From: Alistipes putredinis DSM 17216
Lineage (GTDB): Bacteria; Bacteroidota; Bacteroidia; Bacteroidales; Rikenellaceae
Direction of reading: 5' to 3'
Length of the DNA: 64,000 nt
Assembly (NCBI RefSeq): GCF_000154465.1
Contig: NZ_DS499579.1
Coordinates: forward strand, 124,001 to 188,000
Part shown: piece after piece, positions 27,608-35,861 of the stretch
Layout of the letters: each line of letters begins with the position of its first letter
Position numbering within the stretch: position 1 is the first letter of the stretch
Notes under the pieces: model-generated
Databases searched by the model: none
Seen by the model: only the letters and a program-made list of their open reading frames with translations
What the model was told of the DNA's origin: nothing
Position numbers and translations under genes: made by a program

Positions 27608-28126
27608 ATGAAAGCTGTACTCAAATATGCGATCGTCGTCGCAGCGGGCCTCTTGCTGGCCGGTTGCGGGTACAAGGTGAACTATTCGTTGTCGGGCGCT
27701 TCGATTCCGCCCGATGCCAAGACCTTCAGTGTGGCCTACTTCCCGAACAACGCCCCGATGGTGGCTCCGATCCTGAGCTCGACGCTGACGGATGCCTTGC
27801 GGGACAAGTTTACGCGCCAGACGCGTTTGACGCAGGTGGACGAAGGCGGCGATTTCGCTTTCGAAGGCGAGATCACCGGTTATACTTCGACGACGGCTTC
27901 GGTTTCGGGTTCGTCCGAAACGGCCCTGTTGAACCGATTGACCATTACCGTCAATGTGCGCTTCACCAATGCGGTGGACGAGAGCATGTCGTGGAAAAAG
28001 ACGTTTTCGGCGTTCGAGGATTTCGATTCTTCGAAACTGCTGAATGAAATCGAGGGCGAACTGATCCCCCAAATCGTCGATAAACTGGTGACGGACATTT
28101 TCCAGGCATCGGCGGCAAACTGGTAG
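27608..28126 (+). CDS. lptE: LPS-assembly lipoprotein LptE
   Basis: 172 residues. Lipoprotein signal with lipobox LLAGC (Cys21), then the Bacteroidetes LptE-type domain beginning GYKVNYSLSGASIP with TFSVAYFPNNAP and LRDKFTRQTRL. LptE plugs the LptD barrel and helps deliver LPS to the outer surface. It lies 20 bp after the sigma-54 activator and 3 bp before the next gene, so it is inside an operon running to secG. Confidence 0.88.
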   Translation: MKAVLKYAIVVAAGLLLAGCGYKVNYSLSGASIPPDAKTFSVAYFPNNAPMVAPILSSTLTDALRDKFTRQTRLTQVDEGGDFAFEGEITGYTSTTASVSGSSETALLNRLTITVNVRFTNAVDESMSWKKTFSAFEDFDSSKLLNEIEGELIPQIVDKLVTDIFQASAANW

Positions 28127-28129
28127 CGG

Positions 28130-28612
28130 ATGGCGGATTTCAAGGAATATACGATGTCCGGAGGCACGGTAGGCCCGGTCGATGAAGCGCAGCTCGATGC
28201 GCTCGTCGGGCGTTACGAGTGGTTTACTCCCGCCCGTATCCTGCGCGTGCTTCAAACCGGGCGTTCCGACCGTCGGGTGTCGATCGCGGCGGTGTCGCGT
28301 CTGCTGCCGCTCGGACGGTTCACGGTCGATCGGGAGGCGCTTTGTGCGCTTTCGCCTGCCGACCTGATCGACCGTTTCCTGAAGGAGGGGGGGCATCGGA
28401 TCGTGGCCGAGGAGGGCGAAGTCGTTGAAGAGGTCCGCACCGAGGCCGAATTGAGCGGTGACGACGACCTCGTTACGGAGGATCTGGCGGAAATCTACCT
28501 GGCCCAAGGGCTTTACGACGAAGCAATCGCCATTTATCGCAAATTAAGTTTGTTAAATCCGGAAAAAAGTGTTTACTTTGCGTCGCTTATTGACAAAATC
28601 GCAAATAAATAA
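28130..28612 (+). CDS. Hypothetical protein with a C-terminal TPR-like motif
   Basis: 160 residues, soluble and acidic. N-terminal half has no known domain; the last 40 residues (TEDLAEIYLAQGLYDEAIA, then IYRKLSLLNPEKSVYFASLID) form one TPR-like helix pair. This gene commonly sits between lptE and secG in Bacteroidetes. Function unknown. Confidence 0.7.
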   Translation: MADFKEYTMSGGTVGPVDEAQLDALVGRYEWFTPARILRVLQTGRSDRRVSIAAVSRLLPLGRFTVDREALCALSPADLIDRFLKEGGHRIVAEEGEVVEEVRTEAELSGDDDLVTEDLAEIYLAQGLYDEAIAIYRKLSLLNPEKSVYFASLIDKIANK

Positions 28613-28628
28613 TTAAAACGATAGGAAC

Positions 28629-29003
28629 ATGTTATACACTCTTTGTATCATTCTGATTCTGGTTGCAAGTATTCTCATCATTCTGGCTGTACTCGTTCAG
28701 AATCCCAAAAGCGGCATGGCTGCCAATTTCGGTGCTTCGAACCAGGTGATGGGCGTTCGCCAGACTTCGGATTTCCTGGAGAAATTTACGTGGACGATGG
28801 CCGTCGTGATCGTCGTGTTGAGTCTGTTGGCTACGCTGGCTATGGATCGCGGTCTGGTGGCTCGCAGCAACGTGGAACTCGAGAAAGATGCCAATGCGCT
28901 GATGGAGAAGATGATCGTCGAAGATCCCGCTCCTGCGGTTCCGCAGGCGGAACTTCCGGCTTCCGATCAGCAGCCTGCGCCGGCCGCTGCTCCTGCCGAA
29001 TAA
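28629..29003 (+). CDS. secG: Preprotein translocase subunit SecG
   Basis: 124 residues: membrane segments at about 3-23 and 54-75 with the SecG motif QNPKSGMAANFGASNQVMG between them, plus the Ala/Pro/Glu-rich C-terminal tail usual in Bacteroidetes SecG. Part of the SecYEG export channel. It lies 16 bp after the TPR-like gene and is followed by a strong terminator. Confidence 0.9.
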   Translation: MLYTLCIILILVASILIILAVLVQNPKSGMAANFGASNQVMGVRQTSDFLEKFTWTMAVVIVVLSLLATLAMDRGLVARSNVELEKDANALMEKMIVEDPAPAVPQAELPASDQQPAPAAAPAE

Positions 29004-29026
29004 GCGGGCGATTCATTCCGATATAA

Positions 29027-29058
29027 AAGGCTGTGGATTTTTCCACGGCCTTTTTTTT
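29027..29058 (+). terminator. Rho-independent terminator after secG
   Basis: Stem AAGGCTGTGGA (29027-29037) with TCCACGGCC (29042-29050), followed by eight T. Confidence 0.92.
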
Positions 29059-29387
29059 GCAGCTTCGAACGGTCTGGTTGGCCATAAGGTCAGAACTTCG
29101 GCCGGGCCGGTTTTTAGGCGGGAGGACAAGATTCGGATACGAAGGGCTGTTCGCACGGTCGAATTTTCGATAAGGTTCCGGTTCATAGTTTGGGCCGGGA
29201 GGCCGGGACAGGGACCCGTTTGCGATCTTGACCGATGGAATATTCGGTGACGACAGTTGTTGGAATATTCGAAAGGTTCCCTGTGCGGTGCTCCGGTCCT
29301 GGTCTAACGTTTTCGGGTATTGTAGGGCGAGCCGCTGCCGGGAAATTTTGCCGGCGGCGGCTCGCAGATTAGAGGGCGTCGTGGGTT
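29059..29387. other. Intergenic region without a supported gene
   Basis: About 330 bp between convergent secG and the GNAT gene. No convincing frame, hairpin or repeat beyond the secG terminator. Confidence 0.5.
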
Positions 29388-29963
29388 TTATCGAAGGTTT
29401 TCCGGCCGGGTTTCCGGTTCTGTCTCTGCGTATCCGTTCGTCCGGATCATGTACAGGACGTGCCGTCGCAGAGGATGTCCCGTTGGTAGTGCGGGGTGGT
29501 CGAATTCCTGTAATCGTGTCATACCGAGCCGTTGCATGACCCGTTGTGAGCGCAGATTGCTCAAGGCGGTGAAAGAGATAATGGATTCCATTTTCGACAG
29601 GCTGGCGTAATGAAGACAGCTTCGGGCCGCTTCCGTGGCATACCCGTTGCCCCACATGTCGCTGCGCAGTCGCCAGCCGATTTCCACCCGGCCGTACAAC
29701 GGTCCGTCGAACGTGACCCGGTGAAGTCCCGTATAACCCAGCAGCTCCCCGTCCGTGCGACGTTCGAGGGCGTAGAGTCCGAACCTTTCCGTTTCGAATT
29801 CCCGGCGGATGCGGTCGAAGAAAGCGGCGGATTCCGGGAGGGAGAGCGGAGCGGGAAAATACTCCATCACCCGGGAATCGGCGTTCATCCGGGCGAATGC
29901 GGGAAAATCTTCATCCTGCCAACAGCGCAGAATAAGACGGTCCGTCGGGGAGGGGAGCAGCAT
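29388..29963 (-). CDS. GNAT acetyltransferase, RimJ/RimL type
   Basis: 191 residues from the ATG giving MLLPSPTDRLILRCW. The start TxRLxLRxW, the strand ERRTDGELLGYTGLH, and the acetyl-CoA loop WGNGYATEAARSCLHYA followed by NLRSQRVMQRLGM are typical of RimJ/RimL-type N-acetyltransferases. Substrate unknown; protein N-termini or small molecules are usual. It lies 22 bp after cdaA on the same strand and is probably cotranscribed. Confidence 0.87.
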   Translation of the reverse strand: MLLPSPTDRLILRCWQDEDFPAFARMNADSRVMEYFPAPLSLPESAAFFDRIRREFETERFGLYALERRTDGELLGYTGLHRVTFDGPLYGRVEIGWRLRSDMWGNGYATEAARSCLHYASLSKMESIISFTALSNLRSQRVMQRLGMTRLQEFDHPALPTGHPLRRHVLYMIRTNGYAETEPETRPENLR

Positions 29964-29985
29964 GGTATGGTGATGTGAAGAGTGT

Positions 29986-30786
29986 CTAACTACCCATCGT
30001 CGCGTGACGGTCTTTTTGCCGGTTGGCTCCGAAATGACGTTGTAATAGATTGGCCAGCTGATCGGGAGCGATGTCGCGGTGGATCGTCCCGCCGTGTGCG
30101 ATCGAGATGCCGCCGGTTTCTTCGGAAACGACCAGAATGATCGCATCCGAAATTTCGCTCATGCCGATCGCGGCCCGGTGACGCGTACCGTAGGATTTGG
30201 GAACGTCGCTCTGCGTTACGGGGAGGATGCATTTGGCTGCGACGATGCGGTCGCCTTCGATGACGACGGCGCCGTCGTGCAGCGGTGCGTTCTTGAAGAA
30301 GATATTTTCGAGAAGCGGCGTCGAGATTTTGGCATCGATGGCGATACCGCCTTCGGTGATGAGCCGCAGGTCGCTCTGGCGGCCGATCACGATGAGCGCA
30401 CCCGTTTTGTGGGCGGACATCTCCCGGCAGGCCTGGACGATCGGTGCGATGATCGTTACCGAGGTATTGTCGTTTCGGTTGAAGATGCGGGCGATGAAGT
30501 TGAACCGTTTCTGGCGCATGCCGATCATCTGCAAAAACCGCCTGATTTCAGGCTGGAAGACGATGATAAGGGCGATGACGCCGACGCTGACGAACTGCCC
30601 CAGGATGTTGGAGAGCAGCTCCATGTTGAGCGTGCGTACGACAACCCACATCAGGTAGATCATGATGATCCCGGAGATGATGTAGGGGGCGTTTGTTCCC
30701 CGGGTAGCGCGGTAGATCCAGAACATGATCGCCGCTACCAGGATGATATCTATGAAATCGATGAATGTGAACGGAACAAATCCCAT
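29986..30786 (-). CDS. cdaA: Diadenylate cyclase CdaA (c-di-AMP synthesis)
   Basis: 266 residues from the ATG giving MGFVPFTFIDFIDI. Three membrane helices at about 10-85, then the DAC domain with catalytic DGAVVIEGDRIVAA and RHRAAIGMSE (the DGA and RHR motifs). It converts two ATP to c-di-AMP, a regulator of potassium and osmotic balance and wall integrity. In many Bacteroidetes it sits beside folP; here the upstream neighbour is AT-rich non-conserved DNA. No CdaR-like regulator is nearby. Confidence 0.92.
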   Translation of the reverse strand: MGFVPFTFIDFIDIILVAAIMFWIYRATRGTNAPYIISGIIMIYLMWVVVRTLNMELLSNILGQFVSVGVIALIIVFQPEIRRFLQMIGMRQKRFNFIARIFNRNDNTSVTIIAPIVQACREMSAHKTGALIVIGRQSDLRLITEGGIAIDAKISTPLLENIFFKNAPLHDGAVVIEGDRIVAAKCILPVTQSDVPKSYGTRHRAAIGMSEISDAIILVVSEETGGISIAHGGTIHRDIAPDQLANLLQRHFGANRQKDRHATMGS

Positions 30787-31184
30787 GGTGTATTTCGTTA
30801 AGGCAATTATATCTTTCAATGTGTCGCTGTCCGACGGTCGCGGCATCGTATCCGAGAATCGTTCGTCCGCGATCCGTGTCCGCGTTTGTACTTCGCTCTA
30901 TCTCTAAATCTTCTCCTCGACGGGAAAATGGGTCGCTGCGCCCAGGAGGGGTACTAAAAGCATATAATCACGTTTTTTAATTAAAAACAAAATTATAAAA
31001 AATCTCTGGAATAACCTCGAAAAACGGGAGAAATGACGCTAAACGACTTAATATCAGAGTTGTTACGGCGTCAAATGATGACAAGCCGAAAAATTGGAAA
31101 ACGCAAAGAAAAGCGGATTTAAGAAGAATGGTTGCAAAGTCATTACCTCAAAATCGAGTAATTCTCCTAAAGTCTTTTGTATAA
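30787..31184. other. AT-rich intergenic region with gene remnants
   Basis: About 400 bp, clearly more AT-rich than its surroundings from about 30960. A 29-codon ORF at 31033-31122 (ATG preceded by CGGGAGAA, product MTLNDLISELLRRQ...) could be a real tiny peptide or the start of a decayed gene. Reading beyond its stop gives further plausible codons (EEWLQSHYLKIE) before another stop, so decay seems likelier. Confidence 0.4.
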
Positions 31185-31289
31185 AGCACTAACAGAAGTT
31201 TTCCAGAATTACGGAAAAATTTTTTTCAAAGGGAGAAAAAACGGATTGACAAAGCCTATGAGGAAAAGGATGAGCGCTTACTGCGAACT

Positions 31290-31580
31290 TTGGACAAAGA
31301 AATGATGGCAGGAATCAACGAATATCCGTTGGAATATCGTCGTATGATCTATAAACGTATTGAGGCAGCGACCGGAGAAAGTGCCGAAAAGATCGAGAAG
31401 GCTTATTTCAAGAAGTTGGAAAAGATTCTCAAACGCGGGGTAATAAAGGATAGAGAAGAATATGAGTTGGTGCATAGTCGCATCGACGAATTGGTCCATA
31501 ATACACCAGAAGACGACCCAGCCCGAAAAGACCTCCCGGAGTTGGAACGGATCTTTATGAATTATGCCATTGGAGAATAG
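31290..31580 (+). CDS. Small hypothetical protein, possible 5'-decayed gene
   Basis: About 91-96 residues, charged and helical (IEKAYFKKLEKILKRGVIKD); no family recognised. The start is unclear: TTG 31290 or ATG 31302/31305. The frame stays open to 31185, and its codons upstream (QREKKRIDKAYEEKDERLL) look protein-like but lack ATG. With the small ORF at 31033, it may be the intact 3' part of a longer, frameshifted gene. AT-rich relative to neighbours. A strong terminator follows. Confidence 0.5.
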   Translation: MDKEMMAGINEYPLEYRRMIYKRIEAATGESAEKIEKAYFKKLEKILKRGVIKDREEYELVHSRIDELVHNTPEDDPARKDLPELERIFMNYAIGE

Positions 31581-31588
31581 CCAAATCG

Positions 31589-31619
31589 AATCGCCCGTAA
31601 TGCTACGGGCGATTTTTTA
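31589..31619 (+). terminator. Rho-independent terminator
   Basis: AATCGCCCGTA (31589-31599) and TACGGGCGATT (31604-31614), loop ATGC, followed by TTTTAT. Confidence 0.9.
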
Positions 31620-31625
31620 TATCGA

Positions 31626-31633
31626 TATTTTTG
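31626..31633 (+). promoter_or_regulatory. Putative -7 box upstream of the choloylglycine-hydrolase-family gene
   Basis: TATTTTTG directly after the terminator; it would give a leader of about 260 nt to the gene at 31900. An AAGGAGG followed by GTG at 31685 opens a 56-codon frame with a hydrophobic centre, too weak to call as a gene. Confidence 0.35.
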
Positions 31634-31899
31634 TTTGTAATTTGTCTGATCCAAGAAATTCGTATTACGTTGAATAAGGAGGCTGTGCGTCCGACGGGTT
31701 TTATTTGGCTGATTGTCCTGTGGTTGTATGTGGTGGCTGACACAGCCGCAGCCGCAACCTTTGTTGCTGTCGCCCGGTTTTGGATAACCGGCTCTGTTTC
31801 CGGAGATATTCGGCGGCGTATTTGCCTTATTCGGTCCTATGGGAGTTTTGCATAGAATTTGTGGAATTTATAAAAATGTGTAACGATAATCGGATGATT

Positions 31900-32973
31900 A
31901 TGAAAACAAAAAATGTATTGCTGGGTATGGCTGCGGTTTGCGGCTGCGCTTTTCAGGCGATCGCTTGTACCGGCATCGCGCTTACGGCTGCGGATGGCAG
32001 CTATGTACAATCCCGCACTATCGAATGGGCGCGTGGCGTCTTGCAGAGCGAGTATGTCGTCATCCCACGAGGTCAGCGTCTGCGATCTTTTACTCCTTCC
32101 GGAGCTGATGGCATGGTTTTCACATCCAAATACGGCGTGGTGGGATTGGCCGTCGTGCAGAAAGAGTTCATCGCCGAAGGAATCAACGAAGCGGGACTGT
32201 CGGCCGGACTTTTCTTCTTTCCGCAGTACGGAGGCTATGAACAGTACGATCCGGCGCAGAGCGACCGCACGCTGGCCGATCTGCAACTCGTGGCCTGGAT
32301 ACTGACGCAGTTCTCGACCATCGACCAGGTGAAAGCGGCCATCGCTTCGGTTCGGGTCGTCGGACTGGAGCCCTCGTCGGTCGTGCATTGGCGTATCGGA
32401 GAGCCTTCCGGACGGCAGGTGGTGCTGGAAATCGTCGGCGGGGTGCCGCATTTCTACGAGAACGAAGTCGGCGTACTCACCAATGCCCCCGGTTTCGAGT
32501 GGCAGCTCACCAATCTGAACAACTATGTGAACCTTTATCCCGGTGACGCTCCTGCCCGGCGGTTGAGCGGCATCACGCTGCGTCCTATCGGCGGCAATTC
32601 CGGATTTCTCGGTCTTCCGGGCGACGCCACGCCGCCGTCGCGCTTCGTGAGAGCGGCTTTTTATCGGGCGACGGCTCCGCAGCGTGCTACCGGATTCGAA
32701 ACCGTGCAGCAATGTTTTCACCTGCTCAACAATTTCGATGTGCCCATCGGCATCGAGCATCCCGAAGGGGAGTGTCCGGACATCCCGAGCGCTACGCAGT
32801 GGACTTCGGCCATCGATCTGACCAATCGCCGGGTCTATTACAAAACGGCCTATAACAATACGATCCGCTGCATAGACCTTGCGCAGATCGACTTCGGTAA
32901 AAGCTCCTACCAGTCCCATCCGTTGGACCGGATCCAGGAACAGCCCGTGGAAATGGTCGTCCTTCCGGAGTAG
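31900..32973 (+). CDS. Choloylglycine hydrolase / penicillin V acylase family protein
   Basis: 357 residues from the ATG giving MKTKNVLLGMAAV. The signal peptide ends AIA, exposing Cys23 as the N-terminal nucleophile (CTGIAL). Family landmarks: SRTIEW (Arg17 of the mature form; the usual Asp three residues later is Glu20), YVVIPRG, TNAPGFEWQL with the oxyanion Asn, and SRFVRAAFY with the distal Arg. Predicted periplasmic Ntn amidase cleaving bile-salt, acyl-homoserine-lactone or related amides; the substrate is not predictable. The Asp-to-Glu change could alter activity. It converges on the IbrB-like gene with 6 bp between. Confidence 0.82.
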   Translation: MKTKNVLLGMAAVCGCAFQAIACTGIALTAADGSYVQSRTIEWARGVLQSEYVVIPRGQRLRSFTPSGADGMVFTSKYGVVGLAVVQKEFIAEGINEAGLSAGLFFFPQYGGYEQYDPAQSDRTLADLQLVAWILTQFSTIDQVKAAIASVRVVGLEPSSVVHWRIGEPSGRQVVLEIVGGVPHFYENEVGVLTNAPGFEWQLTNLNNYVNLYPGDAPARRLSGITLRPIGGNSGFLGLPGDATPPSRFVRAAFYRATAPQRATGFETVQQCFHLLNNFDVPIGIEHPEGECPDIPSATQWTSAIDLTNRRVYYKTAYNNTIRCIDLAQIDFGKSSYQSHPLDRIQEQPVEMVVLPE

Positions 32974-32979
32974 GTTCGG

Positions 32980-33549
32980 TTACACTTCGAGCATCTCTTC
33001 GACGCTGTCTTCGTCGGTATCGCCCAGACTGAACTCCTTGTCGGCGAAGAGGTCGGCAAGGCCCGTGATTTGTTTGAGCCGCAGCAGTTCGTCGCGGTCC
33101 ATACCGATATGACGCATGATCCACTGGTCGGACATGTTCGCCCGGGTCAGTTCGGCGACGATTTCGCTCATCAGTTCGACGTTGTGCGTGCCGCGTGCCC
33201 GGTTGTGGCGGATGGTCGAGGCCATGCGGTTCGAGAGATCCTTTTCGATCACGGCGACGGGGAGCAGGCCCCGTTCGCGTTCGTAGATCCGCTTCGAGGT
33301 TTTGAGGACCAGGTAGCGGTGATAGCCGTCCACGAGTTCGTAGCGGTCCCGCTCCGCATCGTAGTAGCAGACGCACGGCATCGTGTAGCCGTCTTCCCAG
33401 ATCGACAGTTCGAGCAGCTTCATTTCGGGCGGCGCAACCACGTTGGGATTGTAGCTGTTCGCCACGACCTTCTCTACCGGCACGGCGCGGACGTTATAGA
33501 CCGGGCTCCGGTAGGCGCTCTTCGTTTGAGATTCAGAGTAACGATTCAT
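32980..33549 (-). CDS. ibrB: ParB-like nuclease-fold protein, IbrB type
   Basis: 189 residues. ParB N-terminal domain at about 15-105, with NSYNPNVV, WEDGYTMPCVCYYD and the active-site-like motif YELVDGYHRYLVL, then RHNRARGTHNVE and a helix-turn-helix-like segment (TRANMSDQWIMRHIGMDRDE). This is the arrangement of IbrB, the partner of IbrA. In E. coli, IbrA and IbrB activate Eib surface-protein genes, but their biochemistry is unresolved. The start overlaps ibrA by 17 bp, showing tight coupling. Confidence 0.82.
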   Translation of the reverse strand: MNRYSESQTKSAYRSPVYNVRAVPVEKVVANSYNPNVVAPPEMKLLELSIWEDGYTMPCVCYYDAERDRYELVDGYHRYLVLKTSKRIYERERGLLPVAVIEKDLSNRMASTIRHNRARGTHNVELMSEIVAELTRANMSDQWIMRHIGMDRDELLRLKQITGLADLFADKEFSLGDTDEDSVEEMLEV

Positions 33550-34810
33550 ATTTTTCCATGATTTTCTTGCGGCGCTGCGTTTCGTTCTTGTTCGGCGCGA
33601 AGCCCATGTATTTGCAGGCGTGGTCGTTTTTCAAAATACAGATACAGATGCGCTTGAAGGTAGGCAGATGGCTGAATTCGGGCAGGCTTATGTCGTCGAG
33701 GTACTCCATACGTACCGGCCGCTTGTCCGTGCGATAGGCGCTGCGGTCGCCGACTTCGATCCGAATGCCGGCCTTTTGCAGCTTCGTGATGGTTTCGTCG
33801 GAGAGGCATCCGCCCTTGTCGCGCCAGAAGCGGATGCTTACGGAGAGTTTTTCCAGATAATTGCGTCGTATCGGTTCCGGAAGGGTCGAGAGCAGGAAAT
33901 GCATGTAGCTCTCCCAGGTCATTCCTTGCGGCAAATGAACCGACTGCCAGCCTGCGGCGGTTGTCCGACCGTACAGCGCTGCGAAATTGGCTCCGTTTAC
34001 CCGGCCCACCATACGGCCCCATGTGTTCGGATCGATGGCTTTGTAGAGATGCAGGCTTGCGATGGCCGGCGAGATGAAGGGACTGGCGACACGCTGGCTG
34101 TCCAGCGGTACGCCTGCGCGGTAAAACAGGTCGTACAGCCGGTTGTACGACCACCCGAACCGTCCGTTCGCCGTCCATACGTCGGTTGTCAGCCAGTCGT
34201 AAAGCGGATAGGCGTTGCAGATGCCGCTGCCGACCCATTGGCGGATCCATCGTTTGCCGGCGAACCGGTAGTGGTTGCGGTCGCTGTAAATCGTGCGCCA
34301 GCGGTTGAAGCTCTCCTGCGTGCGGATGCCGATCAGACAGCAGGTGCGCTTCGCACCGCTGCGTCTGTGGAGCCACTCGGCGAAACGGTTCTGAAACTCG
34401 TAGTCCCACATTTCGTCGGTGAAGAACGGAAAATCGTGCTGTGTCAGGCTTCCTTCCGGCATTTCCCGTACCCAAATGTCCCGCATGGAGCCGTCCCACG
34501 GCCGCCAGTATTGCTGGAACATCGAAGTACAGGTCTGTACTTTGAACGGGATGCAGACCCGATAGACGTCGAGAATATCGGCGTTCGCGGCCAGCGTCCG
34601 GTTCACGTAGTCGAGCGTATCGCGGTACTGGATTTCGTAATCCATATGGAACACTCCGATTCGGCGTTGCAATCCGTGTTGCCGGATGTAGTCGATGCAG
34701 AGGTTGAGCAGCACACCGCTGTCCTTGCCGCCGGAAAAGGAGACGTAGATATTGTCGAAAAGGTCGAAAACCGTTTTCAACCGTTGCTGTGTCCGCTCAT
34801 AAACATTCAT
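33533..34810 (-). CDS. ibrA: PAPS-reductase-like PP-loop protein, IbrA type (DUF3440)
   Basis: 425 residues from the ATG giving MNVYERTQQRLK. PP-loop motif SGGKDS at residues 26-31 (adenylylation or nucleotide binding), then FHMDYEIQYRDT, the conserved IGIRTQESFNRW and a C-terminal DUF3440 region. The sulfate-reductase ECGxH ending is absent, so it is not an assimilatory PAPS reductase. The family pairs with ParB-like proteins and is often carried on phages. It lies 2 bp after the GNAT-like gene and overlaps ibrB. Confidence 0.85.
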   Translation of the reverse strand: MNVYERTQQRLKTVFDLFDNIYVSFSGGKDSGVLLNLCIDYIRQHGLQRRIGVFHMDYEIQYRDTLDYVNRTLAANADILDVYRVCIPFKVQTCTSMFQQYWRPWDGSMRDIWVREMPEGSLTQHDFPFFTDEMWDYEFQNRFAEWLHRRSGAKRTCCLIGIRTQESFNRWRTIYSDRNHYRFAGKRWIRQWVGSGICNAYPLYDWLTTDVWTANGRFGWSYNRLYDLFYRAGVPLDSQRVASPFISPAIASLHLYKAIDPNTWGRMVGRVNGANFAALYGRTTAAGWQSVHLPQGMTWESYMHFLLSTLPEPIRRNYLEKLSVSIRFWRDKGGCLSDETITKLQKAGIRIEVGDRSAYRTDKRPVRMEYLDDISLPEFSHLPTFKRICICILKNDHACKYMGFAPNKNETQRRKKIMEKYESLL

Positions 34811-34812
34811 GG

Positions 34813-35214
34813 CTACCGGTTTTTGCTGTACTCCATCGTTACGTACTGCGTCCACTCTTTCATCGGGACGAACCCTTCGGAGCGGAATATCTCCGCATGG
34901 CGGATCAGCGTCATGGAGCGTATCGTATAGTCGCGGCGGTAATATTGGATTATTTCGCGTAAAAAGCGCGACAGCAAATGCGGATCGTCGCCCGAAACGT
35001 AGTAGTTGTTGATCTTGGCCACACCGCCGTCGGTGATCTCTACGGGTATGAACCCGAAAACGGTTTCGCCCTCCCAGGCCACGAACCAGGTATGCGAGCG
35101 CGAAGTCCAGAACGGGTAGTTGTTGTTCTGGCGCAGTACGCTGCGCCGCATGACCAACGGTGCGACGAGTGTGTAGAGGCGAGGCGAAGTTCCGTCCAGT
35201 TTTTCGATTGTCAT
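34813..35214 (-). CDS. GNAT-fold protein of the IbrAB cassette
   Basis: 133 residues. Looks like a compact acetyltransferase fold: strand WFVAWEGETVFGFIPVEI, then AKINNYYVSGDDPHLLSRFL as the CoA-loop helix region, and a C-terminal EGFVPMKEWTQYVTMEY. The pyrophosphate-binding Gly pattern is poorly kept, so catalysis is uncertain. First gene of the operon: start codons are 2 bp (ibrA) and then overlapping (ibrB) downstream, implying the three products act together. Confidence 0.7.
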   Translation of the reverse strand: MTIEKLDGTSPRLYTLVAPLVMRRSVLRQNNNYPFWTSRSHTWFVAWEGETVFGFIPVEITDGGVAKINNYYVSGDDPHLLSRFLREIIQYYRRDYTIRSMTLIRHAEIFRSEGFVPMKEWTQYVTMEYSKNR

Positions 35215-35287
35215 ATCCGAAAGGTTATAAAGTGACCGAATGTTATATATTTGGAACCGAATGTGTTAAAAATGCATTCCAGAGCCA

Positions 35288-35319
35288 CAAATATAAAAAA
35301 TAACGGTCGTTTTCTCAAA
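35288..35319 (-). promoter_or_regulatory. Promoter of the GNAT-ibrA-ibrB operon
   Basis: On the minus strand, -33 TTTG (35316-35319) and -7 TATATTTG (35288-35295) separated by 20 bp, the Bacteroidetes sigma-ABfr spacing. Predicted leader about 65-70 nt. Confidence 0.75.
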
Positions 35320-35861
35320 TTTCCGGGTCTGTACGATAATCGATATTTTACTATTTTATTCCTGATTATATGTCCCGGTGCACCGATCGGCTCCGATCGG
35401 TATGCCTTGACTTTTCTCTTCGAATCCTTTTTCGAAGAGGAGGGGATGGGGCACGTTGAATAATGTGCAGGGTACCGGACTATCGCCGAAATAAGCAAGA
35501 AAACGATCGTGGTATATCTATTATGGCGGATTTTTTCTCCACCTAAGACTGTTTTGTATTTGGGAATATTAGCTTCGATTTATGAACCGTGCCGATCACT
35601 TCGGTTGATGCGATATTCGTTTGATGGGTGTGGATAATGGACTATTGTTCCGCAGACAGGAAGCGACTTGCCGAGCTCTGTAGTTCGTGACGGGATGATC
35701 CGCCGGTAGACTTTCGTAGGACAAGTTTTCGCCGCTTTCGTCACCGAAAAGAGGGTCTTTGTCCGTCTCTTCGAAGAGTCTTTTTCCTTTTTGTTGTAAA
35801 CATAAAAGATTATTTAGACGAATCGATGTATTCCGCCCGTGATATATTTACAATGAGTCTG
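35320..35861. other. Intergenic region without a supported gene
   Basis: About 540 bp between the divergently placed Ibr promoter and the end of the B12 operon. Small inverted repeats (CGATCGGCTCCGATCG near 35387-35402; CTCTTCGAAGAG near 35767-35778) may terminate transcription. No gene seen. Confidence 0.45.

Noticed and set aside
31685..31855. 56-codon frame with an AAGGAGG and a hydrophobic stretch before the hydrolase gene
   Set aside because: GTG is only 2-3 nt from the AAGGAGG, no homology is recognised, and codons look random; left as unsupported.
33533..34810. Assimilatory PAPS reductase (CysH)
   Set aside because: The C-terminal catalytic Cys motif is missing, the length and DUF3440 region differ, and a ParB-like partner overlaps it.
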